This document shows, piece after piece, positions 16,399-25,706 of a stretch of 64,000 nucleotides of DNA (its first letter is position 1; the number at the start of each line of letters is the position of its first letter). A program made the position numbers and the translations under genes. The stretch spans positions 25,714-89,713 of the forward strand of contig JAFUTH010000024.1 of the NCBI GenBank assembly GCA_017484285.1, in the 5' to 3' direction. The DNA is from Treponema sp. GTDB taxonomy: Bacteria > Spirochaetota > Spirochaetia > Treponematales > Treponemataceae. Under the pieces are notes generated by a model. The model did no database searches, was not told where the DNA came from, and worked only from the letters and a program-made list of their open reading frames with translations.

Positions 16399-18700
16399 GT
16401 TTTTTGTTTTCAGAACGCGGGCGAGGATTTCGGGTACTATTTCGCGCATACGCCGCTTTTTTTTGCCCACCACGCGCTGTTTGCGTTGTATTTTCTGCCT
16501 CAGTCTTTTCGTTCATCGCCTTGTACATTTCGATTTTCTCAAGACTGTAGAAGCCGTCCTTCCAGTTAAAGCGCGAGCTTTCAGGAACGGGCTGTTTTTT
16601 TATCATGGACTGAGTAATTGCCTTTAACTCCTGCCGCGTTACCTTCGTGCGAGAAAAATCGAGCAAAATGCGCTTGAAGCCATCGCTGTTTAAAATCTCC
16701 ACCTTGTCGGCAATCGAGAACGGAGCCTCGGGCATAACAACCGAGCCGTCCATCGTTGAGTTGACCTTAAAGAGCTGTTCTTCTTTGTCCTTGAAGTACA
16801 AAAAATCGTAGCTTTCGGGAAGTTTGAAGCGCATACGGAACAATGCCGGATACGCGTACACGGTCACAAGCACGCGGTCGCGCACGTTCGATTCCCATGT
16901 CATTTTGAGATTGTCCCATGAATTTTCGAGCGGTGTAATAAACGCACCGACATTTTGATTCTCAATCCAAGAGGCAGCCCAGCGGTTGAACGTGTACAAA
17001 TACGGGCCTGCGATAAGATTTGCGCCCTTTGAGCGAAGCATGGAGATATGCGCGAGATTGTTGACGACGAATGTTTTATAGCCATCGGCGATGAGCGCAT
17101 CCAAGTCGTGCAACAAGTCCTCTTCTTTTGAAGCCGGACAATAGGGATCGAGCGAGATGATAATCTGCTTTTTTGAGAGCGGTAAGTTCGTTTTTTTGAC
17201 AAGCAAATCCATCCGTGACTCAGAATTGTATTCGAGAATCACACGCACCGGATTTTTAGAAATCGCCTGAAACACATCGGCGACCGTTGAGACCTGAATG
17301 TACAATCCCTCTGGAAAAAACGAAAGCTCATTTTTTGCGACAGGAGTTAAATCGAGGACAGGAAGCACTTCTGCGCCCGGCTGCTTTCGGAATCTGCTCA
17401 AATCATTCGGAAGCACGTGCGGGTAGCGCTTTGACATTGATTTCGTCTGCAAGAGATACACTGAGTCTCCACGCTTAAAGCCGCGCGGAATGTCGATAAA
17501 CCGTCTGCCCTCACCATCAACCGTAACCGTGCGGACTTTGTGGCTTACGCGCCCCGTATCGTCCTGACGGTGCAAGCGGATTGAGTCGCCGGGATCAGGG
17601 TCGTAGTTTCCGCCCTTCAAATGCGCTTTTACGGTCTGGAAGTCAGACAGCTTTGCCTCTGGATTCGTGAGGAGCGCTTCTTCAAATGCTGCGCGAGCGC
17701 GTTCTTTTTCATCATCGGAAAGCTCGCCAAAGCGGTCGATTTTGCCGAGATAAATGCCTGTACCGCCCGCTTGATCCGGATTCAGAATAAGACTGCCCGC
17801 CTTTTCGACGCCCTCTTCGTTCGTTTTAAAATTGTACCAGTATGATGTTTTTGCACGCGCAAAGTCTGTTGAAAGCAAACGCTTTGCCGTTGCAAGCGCG
17901 CCTTTTTTGTCTTTTTCCCAGTTGTCCATGAGATAGCGGTATGCGGCAACGACTGAGCCGACATATTCCGCGCTTTTCATGCGCCCTTCGATTTTGAATG
18001 ACTCAACGCCAAGCTGCATGAGGTCAGGAATCTGCTCGATGAGCTGCAAATCGCACGGAGAAAAATAGTAGCCCTGCTTTTCGCCGTCGGATTCTGAGTC
18101 GACCGTGTAAAAACGGCGGCACGCCTGCGTACACATGCCACGGTTAGCGCTCTTTCCGCCCAAAAAGCTCGAGAACAAGCACAAGCCCGACTCGCTCACA
18201 CACAATGCGCCGTGCACGAAAATCTCAAGCTCGGCGTTCGTGTGCGACTTGATGTATTTGATTTCCTCAAGACCAAGCTCGCGGGCAACAACAACGCGCT
18301 TTAAGCCCGCTTTGCTCAATAAGTTGACGCCCGCCGCGCTTTCGACGTTCATCTGCGTAGAGCCGTGAAGCTCCAGCTTTGGAAAGAATTCCTGACACAT
18401 ACGGAGCACGCCGAAATCCTGCACGATGAGTCCGTCAGGACCGACTTTGTTGAGGTATGAGAGAAAACGGTACAATCGCTCAAGGTCGCGCTCTTCGCTA
18501 ACCGTATTGACCGTTACATAAATTTTTTTGTTTTGGCGATGGAGAGACGAAACAGCCGCCTCAAACTGATTCCACGCAAAATTTGACGAGCGAAGACGCG
18601 CATTAAAGCTCTTTAAGCCCAGATACACCGCATCCGCGCCCTCGCCGATTGCCGCATCCAATGCTTCAATATTGCCGGCAGGTGCTAATAATTCAGACAT
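16388..18700 (-). CDS. U32 peptidase family protein (RlhA/TrhP-like tRNA or rRNA hydroxylation type)
   Basis: 770 residues. The N-terminal domain starts MSELLAPAGNIEALDAAIGE and carries the U32 signature at about 165-205: ELEIFVHGALCVSESGLCLF, then GGKSANRGMCTQACRRFY, with the cysteines thought to bind a cluster. Members called peptidases (collagenase-like) include RlhA and TrhP/TrhO-type enzymes that need prephenate for RNA hydroxylation; the exact substrate cannot be read here. The C-terminal 40 residues are basic and disordered (ARNSTRNPRPRSENKKRHR), which fits RNA binding. The start at 18700 is six bases after a TATAGT box with no Shine-Dalgarno. Confidence 0.88.
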   Translation of the reverse strand: MSELLAPAGNIEALDAAIGEGADAVYLGLKSFNARLRSSNFAWNQFEAAVSSLHRQNKKIYVTVNTVSEERDLERLYRFLSYLNKVGPDGLIVQDFGVLRMCQEFFPKLELHGSTQMNVESAAGVNLLSKAGLKRVVVARELGLEEIKYIKSHTNAELEIFVHGALCVSESGLCLFSSFLGGKSANRGMCTQACRRFYTVDSESDGEKQGYYFSPCDLQLIEQIPDLMQLGVESFKIEGRMKSAEYVGSVVAAYRYLMDNWEKDKKGALATAKRLLSTDFARAKTSYWYNFKTNEEGVEKAGSLILNPDQAGGTGIYLGKIDRFGELSDDEKERARAAFEEALLTNPEAKLSDFQTVKAHLKGGNYDPDPGDSIRLHRQDDTGRVSHKVRTVTVDGEGRRFIDIPRGFKRGDSVYLLQTKSMSKRYPHVLPNDLSRFRKQPGAEVLPVLDLTPVAKNELSFFPEGLYIQVSTVADVFQAISKNPVRVILEYNSESRMDLLVKKTNLPLSKKQIIISLDPYCPASKEEDLLHDLDALIADGYKTFVVNNLAHISMLRSKGANLIAGPYLYTFNRWAASWIENQNVGAFITPLENSWDNLKMTWESNVRDRVLVTVYAYPALFRMRFKLPESYDFLYFKDKEEQLFKVNSTMDGSVVMPEAPFSIADKVEILNSDGFKRILLDFSRTKVTRQELKAITQSMIKKQPVPESSRFNWKDGFYSLEKIEMYKAMNEKTEAENTTQTARGGQKKAAYARNSTRNPRPRSENKKRHR

Positions 18701-18706
18701 GGCTGA

Positions 18707-18712
18707 ACTATA
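18707..18712 (-). promoter_or_regulatory. -10 box six bases before the U32 start (leaderless type)
   Basis: TATAGT (18712-18707 on the minus strand), then TCAGCC, then the ATG at 18700. No Shine-Dalgarno. The -35 is weak at 17-nt spacing. Confidence 0.5.
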
Positions 18713-18742
18713 GCACGTTTGCCGACAAATTACTAGACAAGA

Positions 18743-19936
18743 TTATTTTGCTTCGTAGGGATTCGAGCTGTTCTCATAGCCCGGAGTCGCACCGGAGATT
18801 GTGACTTTGTTTTCGGTATACTTTTCAGTCAAAAGCCAGTCAGATGCGCTGGAACCAATATACTCAGGCAAGAGCGATGAGTCCGCGTATTGCAAGGCAA
18901 GGACAGCCGTGTTTTGGCGCGAAATCGAGCGGTACTGAGTCGTTGCGCTGTCTGTCACAACGGCATCGGTCGCAGCATCCCCGCTCGTCCAAATTCCGAC
19001 CGAAAAGGCTTCTGCGGCATATTCCTTCATTGCCGTTTTCGTCCATTCGCTATTCTTCGATTCGCAGAGCAAAACCGCATCTTTCAATTGCAGTGACGTC
19101 GCGTCGCGCAGTACAACGACATCGGTATTTGAGACGATTTTATCACTTCCCGCCTTCCATAAATCACGCCCGGTGTCACAGCTGTCTTTTGCCGTCGAGA
19201 GCGTCAAATCATCCGCTAATTCATCAAGTGCCGTTTCCGTCTGAGAATCAAGGATTCGCCCATGAACCGTAATATACTCTCCAGTCATAACCTCGATTGA
19301 CGGGAGCGTGTATTTTTTTGCCTCGCCGTTTGCCGCGCTCACAATCTCAAGACCGTAGGTGTTTCCGCCCTTCAGCACATACAGTTCGACGTATTCAATT
19401 ATTTCGGACTTTGACTCATACTTTGTTCGGATTTCATTGAGCAGTAGGCGGGCAGGATTGTCGTTATAGCCCGTGAACGACCGGCTGAATTCAAGGCTAT
19501 TTCCGCTCGTATCATACGCGATTCCCGAAATCACATACGAAACGCCGACCTTTGTTCCTGTAGAAAGCGTAATTTCAGCAGAGTCGCCCGTTTCGTTGTA
19601 CGTGATGAGCGATGCGACGGCATACACGCTTTCATTATCTGTGCTTGTGATTTCGCGTACCGAGGAGTCAGTCTCCGTATCGGCATCAGACGAAGATTCC
19701 ACGACAACTTTGATTTCATCAAAAATCACCTCTTCAGAACACGAGATGGTAATCGATGTACCACTATTCACCGAAAACGCTTCAATTTCCGGTGCGCTCG
19801 TGTCCGTCGACGTTATTTCGACGCCTTCATCCGTCAATTTGCACGACACAGGTGCAACGACCACGACGACAGCCATGCTGACAAAAACCGACAGCAGGAC
19901 GCTCAGAGAGAGTTGATGTTTGAAAATCTTTTTCAT
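18743..19936 (-). CDS. Probable lipoprotein with a lamin-tail-like domain
   Basis: 397 residues from the start supported by GGAGG seven bases upstream (an earlier in-frame ATG at 19963 is before that site). The N-terminal hydrophobic stretch ends in APVSC at residue 32, a loose lipobox of the spirochaetal type. An Ig-like part (IEAFSVNSGTSITISCSEEV) is followed by a segment resembling the lamin-tail domain (ARLLLNEIRTKYESK, then EYVELYVLKGGNTYGLEI). Secreted lamin-tail proteins are often linked to extracellular nucleases or ComEC-like proteins, but no such domain is fused here. Function unknown. It carries copy B of the shared promoter-like motif. Confidence 0.7.
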   Translation of the reverse strand: MKKIFKHQLSLSVLLSVFVSMAVVVVVAPVSCKLTDEGVEITSTDTSAPEIEAFSVNSGTSITISCSEEVIFDEIKVVVESSSDADTETDSSVREITSTDNESVYAVASLITYNETGDSAEITLSTGTKVGVSYVISGIAYDTSGNSLEFSRSFTGYNDNPARLLLNEIRTKYESKSEIIEYVELYVLKGGNTYGLEIVSAANGEAKKYTLPSIEVMTGEYITVHGRILDSQTETALDELADDLTLSTAKDSCDTGRDLWKAGSDKIVSNTDVVVLRDATSLQLKDAVLLCESKNSEWTKTAMKEYAAEAFSVGIWTSGDAATDAVVTDSATTQYRSISRQNTAVLALQYADSSLLPEYIGSSASDWLLTEKYTENKVTISGATPGYENSSNPYEAK

Positions 19937-19968
19937 TGTTTTACCTCCACAATTTTTTTTCAAACTCT

Positions 19969-20004
19969 GCTTATTTATTTGAAAAAAACGGTTGGTTCTG
20001 ACAG
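19969..20004 (-). promoter_or_regulatory. Shared 26-bp promoter-like motif, copy B
   Basis: Minus strand: CTGTCA (20004-19999), then CAACCGTTTTT (19994-19984), two bases, CAAATAAATAAGC (19981-19969), then 32 nt to the ATG at 19936. The distance between CTGTCA and CAAATAAATAAGC is 17 nt, the same as at copy A. Confidence 0.55.
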
Positions 20005-20052
20005 TGAAAAAGAATAATTTTTTGTTATATTTGCATTTTTTTTGATTTTATG

Positions 20053-20095
20053 AAAAAAAAATCCCGCCAGCAGCGACAATCGCTCACTGACGGGA
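20053..20095 (-). terminator. Rho-independent terminator
   Basis: On the minus strand TCCCGTCAG pairs with CTGGCGGGA, with an inner GAGCGA/TCGCT extension, followed by nine T (20061-20053). It lies 20 nt after the stop of the DUF2259-like gene. Confidence 0.9.
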
Positions 20096-20113
20096 GATAT
20101 GCCTGATAAACGG

Positions 20114-20815
20114 CTACAGTCGGACGGTTTCAACCATGTATCGGATTGATGTTCCGTTTACGTCTGACAGCGTTTTTTCAATCACAAAGACGATGTTGCG
20201 ACCGCTTTTATCCGAAAAAATTTTATCAACGCGGTATCCAAGCACGTTCTTTCGTTTGACGTCAGGAGAACCGACAATGTTTCGGCTGATGACCGTTCCC
20301 GCCTCATCCTGTTTCTCAACGGTAAGAAAGAATGAAGAGCGAAGATTTGCGCCGCTTCCCTCGACATTCTTGACCATCTTTATGTGATAGAAAATGCTTT
20401 TTTCGACCGTTGAGCCCTCAAAATCTTTGAAAACAATCTCGCTGTCGCCGTCTTTTTTGTCATCGCGGACATACAAGAGATTGTCAATTGCGGCAGGCTT
20501 AAAATCATACTTGCGGAGTTTCCATGCAGCCTTGTCGAAAAGCTCGTCATAGACCGCTTTTCCGCTCTTTGTGACGGTCGCCGCAGACGGAGCCGTTTTA
20601 AAAACCTCGCCCTTTACAAAATCATTTTTTTCAATATCGACCGTATAAATTTCTGCATAGCCCTGAAACTGTTTGTCGGTTTTACCGTATTCGGCGAAGG
20701 CATAAGTGCTTCCGTCACTTGAAATTCCTAAATCGACGAAAGCAGCAGCATCTCCCGCAAACGAACAGACACTTGCAGCAAAAAAAATCAATCCGGATAA
20801 TACAACCTTTTTCAT
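20114..20815 (-). CDS. Secreted DUF2259-like protein
   Basis: 233 residues from MKKVVLSGLIFFAASVCSFAG, a clear signal peptide; GGGAGG precedes this ATG, and the ATG four codons earlier lies upstream of it. The mature part begins DAAAFVDLGISSDGSTYAFA, a pattern I associate with the predicted secreted family DUF2259 that is common in spirochaetes (WD40-like start with repeated short beta strands). Function unknown. It has its own terminator. Confidence 0.75.
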   Translation of the reverse strand: MKKVVLSGLIFFAASVCSFAGDAAAFVDLGISSDGSTYAFAEYGKTDKQFQGYAEIYTVDIEKNDFVKGEVFKTAPSAATVTKSGKAVYDELFDKAAWKLRKYDFKPAAIDNLLYVRDDKKDGDSEIVFKDFEGSTVEKSIFYHIKMVKNVEGSGANLRSSFFLTVEKQDEAGTVISRNIVGSPDVKRKNVLGYRVDKIFSDKSGRNIVFVIEKTLSDVNGTSIRYMVETVRL

Positions 20816-20871
20816 AAGTCCTCCCAAAAGAATCCGACTTCTTTATTATTTTCGGCTTTAATTCCCAACTC

Positions 20872-20900
20872 TTTACATATTTTTGTGTTCCGTTTAAGAT
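20872..20900 (+). promoter_or_regulatory. Promoter giving a leaderless transcript
   Basis: TTTACA at 20872-20877, 17 nt, TAAGAT at 20895-20900, then TTTTCC and the ATG at 20907. No Shine-Dalgarno is present. Confidence 0.65.
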
Positions 20901-20906
20901 TTTTCC

Positions 20907-21731
20907 ATGACTCTAAAAACACGAAATCAGCTTCTGAACTTCTTCTTCATTGCGTCGGTTGTTGCAGTCGCAGTGACGCTCATTTTTTTTATCATATCAA
21001 TCACGCGGGGAACCATCATCACCCCACCCGACTACCGGATTCCGCCTATTCTCGCCCGACTTCCCCTCGCAAAGCCACACTTCATCGCGCTCATGCTTTC
21101 ATTCGCGATACTCATGCTGTATATTCCGGTCTGTTTTTTTATGATTCTCCACTACTTTGAAAACACGCAGACGAGCGAAATCATTTTTTTTACAGGCTTT
21201 TTAATTGGCGCGCTCGCTGAATTGTCGCGTTTTCTGACTATTTGCTTCGGGCTTTGGCAGACCTTTTCAAACATTCTGATTTTTTCAGGAAAAATCGTAC
21301 TCTTCGGGCGGACGATTATCCCGCTCAGTTTCGTCTGTGCCTCCCTCTTTAGCGATACGAGTCAGCGACAGGACGTCGAACGAAATTACATGATACTCGT
21401 GCTCGCTTCCATCGTTTTCGCGATTGTCATTCCGATGAACACCGCGCGAATCTCATCGACAGGGCTCGTAACAGAAGGCTTTATGGTGCTGATAAACATA
21501 CTGAGGATTCTGCTTGCGCTCGTCGCGTTCTTTTCATTTTTTACCCACGGCATCAAAAAGAACAACGCCGACTACAAACAAATCGCCTATTCATTTTTGC
21601 TGCTGATTGCAGGTTATGCCGTCGTGGTGAGCGCGGACACCTTTCTTCTTTTAATTCCGGGCACGGTTCTGCTCTTTTTTGGCACGTACCAATACCTCAA
21701 AAATCTGCACAAGATGTACATGTGGAGCTAA
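20907..21731 (+). CDS. Polytopic membrane protein of unknown function
   Basis: 274 residues with seven likely transmembrane helices (about 15-37, 55-80, 88-112, 118-140, 152-175, 185-207 and 225-262 in rough terms) and few long loops. No catalytic motif is seen. The seven-helix plan resembles sensory membrane domains, but there is no attached output domain. It is monocistronic and convergent with the next gene, 2 nt away. The start is supported by its leaderless-type promoter. Confidence 0.7.
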   Translation: MTLKTRNQLLNFFFIASVVAVAVTLIFFIISITRGTIITPPDYRIPPILARLPLAKPHFIALMLSFAILMLYIPVCFFMILHYFENTQTSEIIFFTGFLIGALAELSRFLTICFGLWQTFSNILIFSGKIVLFGRTIIPLSFVCASLFSDTSQRQDVERNYMILVLASIVFAIVIPMNTARISSTGLVTEGFMVLINILRILLALVAFFSFFTHGIKKNNADYKQIAYSFLLLIAGYAVVVSADTFLLLIPGTVLLFFGTYQYLKNLHKMYMWS

Positions 21732-21733
21732 TA

Positions 21734-22357
21734 TCAGAAGCCCAGATAGGTCGTGATGCCGCCAAGCAACACGGGAATGAGCAGATTGTCAAAATCTTTA
21801 AGGGGAAGCACTTCAAATAATGCACCGGCAGCAGCAACGACGAGCGATGTAAAGCAGTTTTGCGTCACAAAGAACGTCGAGCAAAAAATCGCCACAAAGC
21901 ACGTAAGGCTTCCCTCAGCAGTTTTTCCATGCGTATAGGGAATGCGGATTTTGCCGAACGTTTTTCCCGCGAGACTGGCAAGCCCGTCACCAAAGGCGAG
22001 CGCGTAAATACCGACCGCCGCAGGAATTTCTTCAAGGAAAACAGCGGCTATCACGATTCCTGCGACAAGCGTGACCGGGCCAAGAACGAATTTGTTTTCA
22101 TCCCGCTTTCGGGCAGCGGCGGCAGTAATATCAGAAATGAGCGGAATTTCCCTGCCATTTGAGCGTAAACTCTCAGCGATAATGTACAAGATTCCCGCAC
22201 AGCAGAGACTCAAGACCGTCGGGATGCGCGCAAAGTGCAGCATCAGCGGAACGAACGCCGTACAGATATGGATTGTCTTTCGGAAAAACTCCTTGCGAAG
22301 CGAGATAAACTGCTTTTTTATTTCAACGCCAATCTGATAACAAAAATACTTACTCAA
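21734..22357 (-). CDS. Polyprenol/phytol/dolichol kinase-like membrane protein
   Basis: 207 residues, about six transmembrane segments. The pattern LRKEFFRKTIHICTAFVPL near the start and AFGDGLASLAGKTFGKIR, then YTHGKTAEGS, in the second half are typical of the SEC59/VTE5-like family that uses CTP to phosphorylate isoprenoid alcohols or diacylglycerol. The true lipid substrate is unknown. Its first 8 bases overlap the end of the TPR gene upstream, so the two are probably translationally coupled. Confidence 0.82.
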   Translation of the reverse strand: MSKYFCYQIGVEIKKQFISLRKEFFRKTIHICTAFVPLMLHFARIPTVLSLCCAGILYIIAESLRSNGREIPLISDITAAAARKRDENKFVLGPVTLVAGIVIAAVFLEEIPAAVGIYALAFGDGLASLAGKTFGKIRIPYTHGKTAEGSLTCFVAIFCSTFFVTQNCFTSLVVAAAGALFEVLPLKDFDNLLIPVLLGGITTYLGF

Positions 22358-25300
22358 TTATCTTTTCTCCGGAAAGGGTACGCGGAATATCCGTATAAAT
22401 CGCCGGCTCAAATTCAGGATACGGATGCGTGATGTATTTTGAGTTCTGAGCCGCGAGATTGCTTCCCTCCATACGAACCATTGTCGTCGGATTACGGGTC
22501 AATGAATCCCACGCGCGCATTGAATCAGAAAGACGCACAATCGCCTCTGCATTCATGTTGCTGTTTCCCGTCTGACGGGCAAGGCGGTAGAGCGTAACGC
22601 CAAGATTGTTGTTCGCTTTGAGATACATGTCAACGATCGCGTAGTCATCTGCATCATCCTGCGGGGTAAGATATTTGACCTTCGCGCGCTCGGTATCAAG
22701 CACACGGAGCAAATCTGAGTAATAGCTTTCCGCCGCAAAATTGTCACCGCGCAACGAGAGCACGTTTCCGAGAGAGAGCAAAATGTTCGGGTCTTTCGGC
22801 TCTTTTTCTGACACTTTGATGAACGAAGAGAGCGCCGTATCGAAATCCTTTTTGCCATAATAAATTGCACCAACACGGAAATTGAGCGACGGCGTATCAT
22901 TCTTGATTTCAATCGCCTTTTCGTAATTGTACAGGGCTGCGTCAAGTTCCCCGGAGATGAAATAATCCAAATCTCCCATGTCGGCAAAGAGTTTTCCGGT
23001 GTTTTCATCGCCCTCAAAATCAGAGGATTCATGCTCAGCGTTGTACAGATTAATGCCGCGCGTATAGACCGTCTGCGCCTTCAAGTATTCGCGGTTGTCT
23101 GCATACAATTCGCCGAGAACACGGGTGGCATTGATTTCACGATAGACATTCTTTTTGTTTCGGACAATCACATTCGAAAACAAATCAAGACTTCGCTCCA
23201 GCTCGACCTTTGCCTGCTCACTGTTGCCATTTTGAATGAAATAGCGGGCGAGATTGTAGCGGGCGACCGGATTTGAGGCATCAGCCTTAATCGCAAGATT
23301 GAGCATTGCGAGGACATCTTCAATTGAAGAGCGAAGATACTCATCATTTTTGCTTAAAACGCCGTACAATTTGTCGAGCAGATACCCACTCAACTCCGTC
23401 CAATCAGCCGCGCCCAAATTCTTGAGATTCTTTTTGTCCTGCTTGCTCTGATAGAACATGTTTTTGTACGTAAGCACCTCACGCAAGCGGTCAGTTCGGA
23501 TATTGTAGCGAAGCATACGGGAAAGATACACATTGTTCCCGCCATAGCGCTGAATCAAATCAAGGTACTGTTCTTTCGCACGTTCATATTTTGACGGATC
23601 AAGTTCTGCCCATTCAAGGAACACATCTCCGAGCATGAGGATTCCGTCGGCATCATTTATGTGGTAGTCGAGCACTTCACGACGGACGATTTCTTCCGCT
23701 CGCTCGTAATTCGCTCGGTCATACAATTCCATGTCCGCATAATCCAAGCCCGCCGCCTTATCATGATTGAAATAGACGAGAATATTCTTGTACATCTGCG
23801 CCGCACGCTCAAACTGTTTTCGCTCACGGTAACCGATTGCATATTTGAAAAACCATTTTTTGACCGCCCGGTACGAAACAGCCTCACGGAATTTCTCTTC
23901 GGACTGGGGGAATTCATTATTCTCAAGGAGCGTGTATCCCTGTTTGTAATTGATATTCGCCATCACCGGCCTATAGATAAAATGCTGCCCCGCCTTAAAA
24001 AGGCCGAAACAGACAAATGCCAAGATGAGCGCGACAATCGCCGCAGGAATGATGCGGTTTTTGAGCTGATATTGGAACGACTGCTTGTACGCCTCGTATT
24101 CGGCAAACGAACGGCGCTCAAAATCACGAGGAATGTTTATCGATACATCGAGGATTTTTTCGAGTTGAGTTGCAAGCTGGCGCGCAGAGGTCTTTTTGAG
24201 GACTTTTTCGATGATTTCAAAAACAGCCTCATCAGTAAATTCATCACGCGCGATAAAATCTTCAAGTGCGATACGCAGATTCAGCGGATAATTCGAAAGA
24301 TTTTTTTTGAACTGAACGTATTCTTCGTCTGTAAGCGAATTTTTTGGTCGTGCAGTCTTGCCTTTTGAGAAATCAACCGTATCGAGCAACGGACGTTTTT
24401 TGTCCATGTCGGCGGTCTCAGTGTCGGAAAAGCCTGGAATCTCAAAGCTTGAATCGAGAATGAAATCATCATCGTCGCCGAGTCCTTCACCCGTAACCGG
24501 AAATTCGTCAGCGGCACTCGCGTTCGTTGGACCAAAATCAATGTCGTCCATTTCTGAGGTGTCAAATGATTCGAGAGAGACTTCTTCATCTCCGCCACCC
24601 ATATCGGGAAGGACGCTTGACAGCGAATCAGCAGGCGTGTCTGCCTCATCAGGAACTTCCACCGTTGCGTCGGGAATCTCGCCCGTTTCGGTACTGTCGT
24701 CACCAACAAGCGCATCAATATCAAAAGAGCCGATACCACTAAGGCTATCATCACTTTGTTGGTCAGATGCAAACGTATCGAGGTCATCAAGACCAGACAG
24801 CGCGCTTGAGAAATCATCAGACGGCGTTTCTACGCCCTCACCGGCGTCTGGGACATCGGTTAGAGAAGGTTCAAGCGGTGCTTGCGGAATTCCATCGTTT
24901 TCAAGAACGGAAGCAGGAATATCGTCATTTAAATTAATTTCTGTCTGAGAATCCGAAGTGCCCGCTTCCCCAAGCAAATCGCCGATATTTCCAAGCGAAT
25001 CAAGCGTGTCATCAGAAGCGGCATCGTCAGACGGAGAAGTTTCCGACTCTCCAAGCAAATCGTCGATATTTCCAAGCGAATCAAGCGTGCTATCAGAAGC
25101 AGCATCGTCAGAAGCGGAAACGTCCGAGCTATCACCCGAGGACTGCAACAGTGCGTCGAGATCCAAATCTTCAAGCGACGTTTCTGGCGCAGTAGGTGGT
25201 GTGCCATCTTCTGAGGAAGGCGTAGCATCAGGGGCTTCAAGTGGCGACAATTCAGAATCATTCAAAAAATCAGCGAGCGCGTCATCATCGGCACTCACCT

Positions 25301-25571
25301 GCGGCTCAAGCAATGAATCAAGGCCAGAGACATCAATGTCGGCACTGTCGGCTTCAAGTTCGCCCGCCTCTTCTGGTTCGGGAGCAGCAGGCGCGTCGTG
25401 CTCAACTTCAGGCAAGCCGATGAGGAAGTCAGCCGAATCGTCCTCTTCCGAAATTCCTTGCGGCAGAGGAACAGAAACGGGCTTTTCACCACGTTGTGCG
25501 CGAATATTTACTTCATCACCAATCTCACGAATATCTTCCGAGAACTGTTTGAGCTGATTTAATCCTGGCAT
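22350..25571 (-). CDS. Large TPR membrane protein with an acidic disordered N-terminus
   Basis: 1073 residues. Residues 30-400 are acidic and low complexity (Asp/Ser/Leu-rich), with an internal 27-residue tandem duplication. A helical region follows (400-500), then one transmembrane helix at about 517-540 (IIPAAIVALILAFVCFGLF), then tetratricopeptide repeats to the C-terminus (for example YAIGYRERKQFERAAQMYKN, YNLARYFIQNGNSEQAKVEL, FRVGAIYYGKKDFDTALSSF). The N-terminus would be cytoplasmic and the TPR array periplasmic. Spirochaetes have such proteins, but I do not know a function. It is first in an operon with the lipid-kinase-like gene. Confidence 0.85.
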   Translation of the reverse strand: MPGLNQLKQFSEDIREIGDEVNIRAQRGEKPVSVPLPQGISEEDDSADFLIGLPEVEHDAPAAPEPEEAGELEADSADIDVSGLDSLLEPQVSADDDALADFLNDSELSPLEAPDATPSSEDGTPPTAPETSLEDLDLDALLQSSGDSSDVSASDDAASDSTLDSLGNIDDLLGESETSPSDDAASDDTLDSLGNIGDLLGEAGTSDSQTEINLNDDIPASVLENDGIPQAPLEPSLTDVPDAGEGVETPSDDFSSALSGLDDLDTFASDQQSDDSLSGIGSFDIDALVGDDSTETGEIPDATVEVPDEADTPADSLSSVLPDMGGGDEEVSLESFDTSEMDDIDFGPTNASAADEFPVTGEGLGDDDDFILDSSFEIPGFSDTETADMDKKRPLLDTVDFSKGKTARPKNSLTDEEYVQFKKNLSNYPLNLRIALEDFIARDEFTDEAVFEIIEKVLKKTSARQLATQLEKILDVSINIPRDFERRSFAEYEAYKQSFQYQLKNRIIPAAIVALILAFVCFGLFKAGQHFIYRPVMANINYKQGYTLLENNEFPQSEEKFREAVSYRAVKKWFFKYAIGYRERKQFERAAQMYKNILVYFNHDKAAGLDYADMELYDRANYERAEEIVRREVLDYHINDADGILMLGDVFLEWAELDPSKYERAKEQYLDLIQRYGGNNVYLSRMLRYNIRTDRLREVLTYKNMFYQSKQDKKNLKNLGAADWTELSGYLLDKLYGVLSKNDEYLRSSIEDVLAMLNLAIKADASNPVARYNLARYFIQNGNSEQAKVELERSLDLFSNVIVRNKKNVYREINATRVLGELYADNREYLKAQTVYTRGINLYNAEHESSDFEGDENTGKLFADMGDLDYFISGELDAALYNYEKAIEIKNDTPSLNFRVGAIYYGKKDFDTALSSFIKVSEKEPKDPNILLSLGNVLSLRGDNFAAESYYSDLLRVLDTERAKVKYLTPQDDADDYAIVDMYLKANNNLGVTLYRLARQTGNSNMNAEAIVRLSDSMRAWDSLTRNPTTMVRMEGSNLAAQNSKYITHPYPEFEPAIYTDIPRTLSGEKIIE
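24970..25131 (-). repeat. 81-bp in-frame tandem duplication
   Basis: Units 24970-25050 and 25051-25131 encode two 27-residue copies that share the core LDSLGNI and DLLGE, flanked by DDAASD. The divergence is concentrated at the 3' end of the unit on the plus strand. Confidence 0.85.
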
Positions 25572-25706
25572 CGACTTAATCCCACCCCACTATAACAGTG
25601 ACTAATCTTACTTTACCCTAATTTCGGCATTTTGAACACTCCGCTTTATAACAAAATAATAAGAGAATTGTGTTCACTTTTTTTGCCAAATGCCGATACT
25701 TGATGT

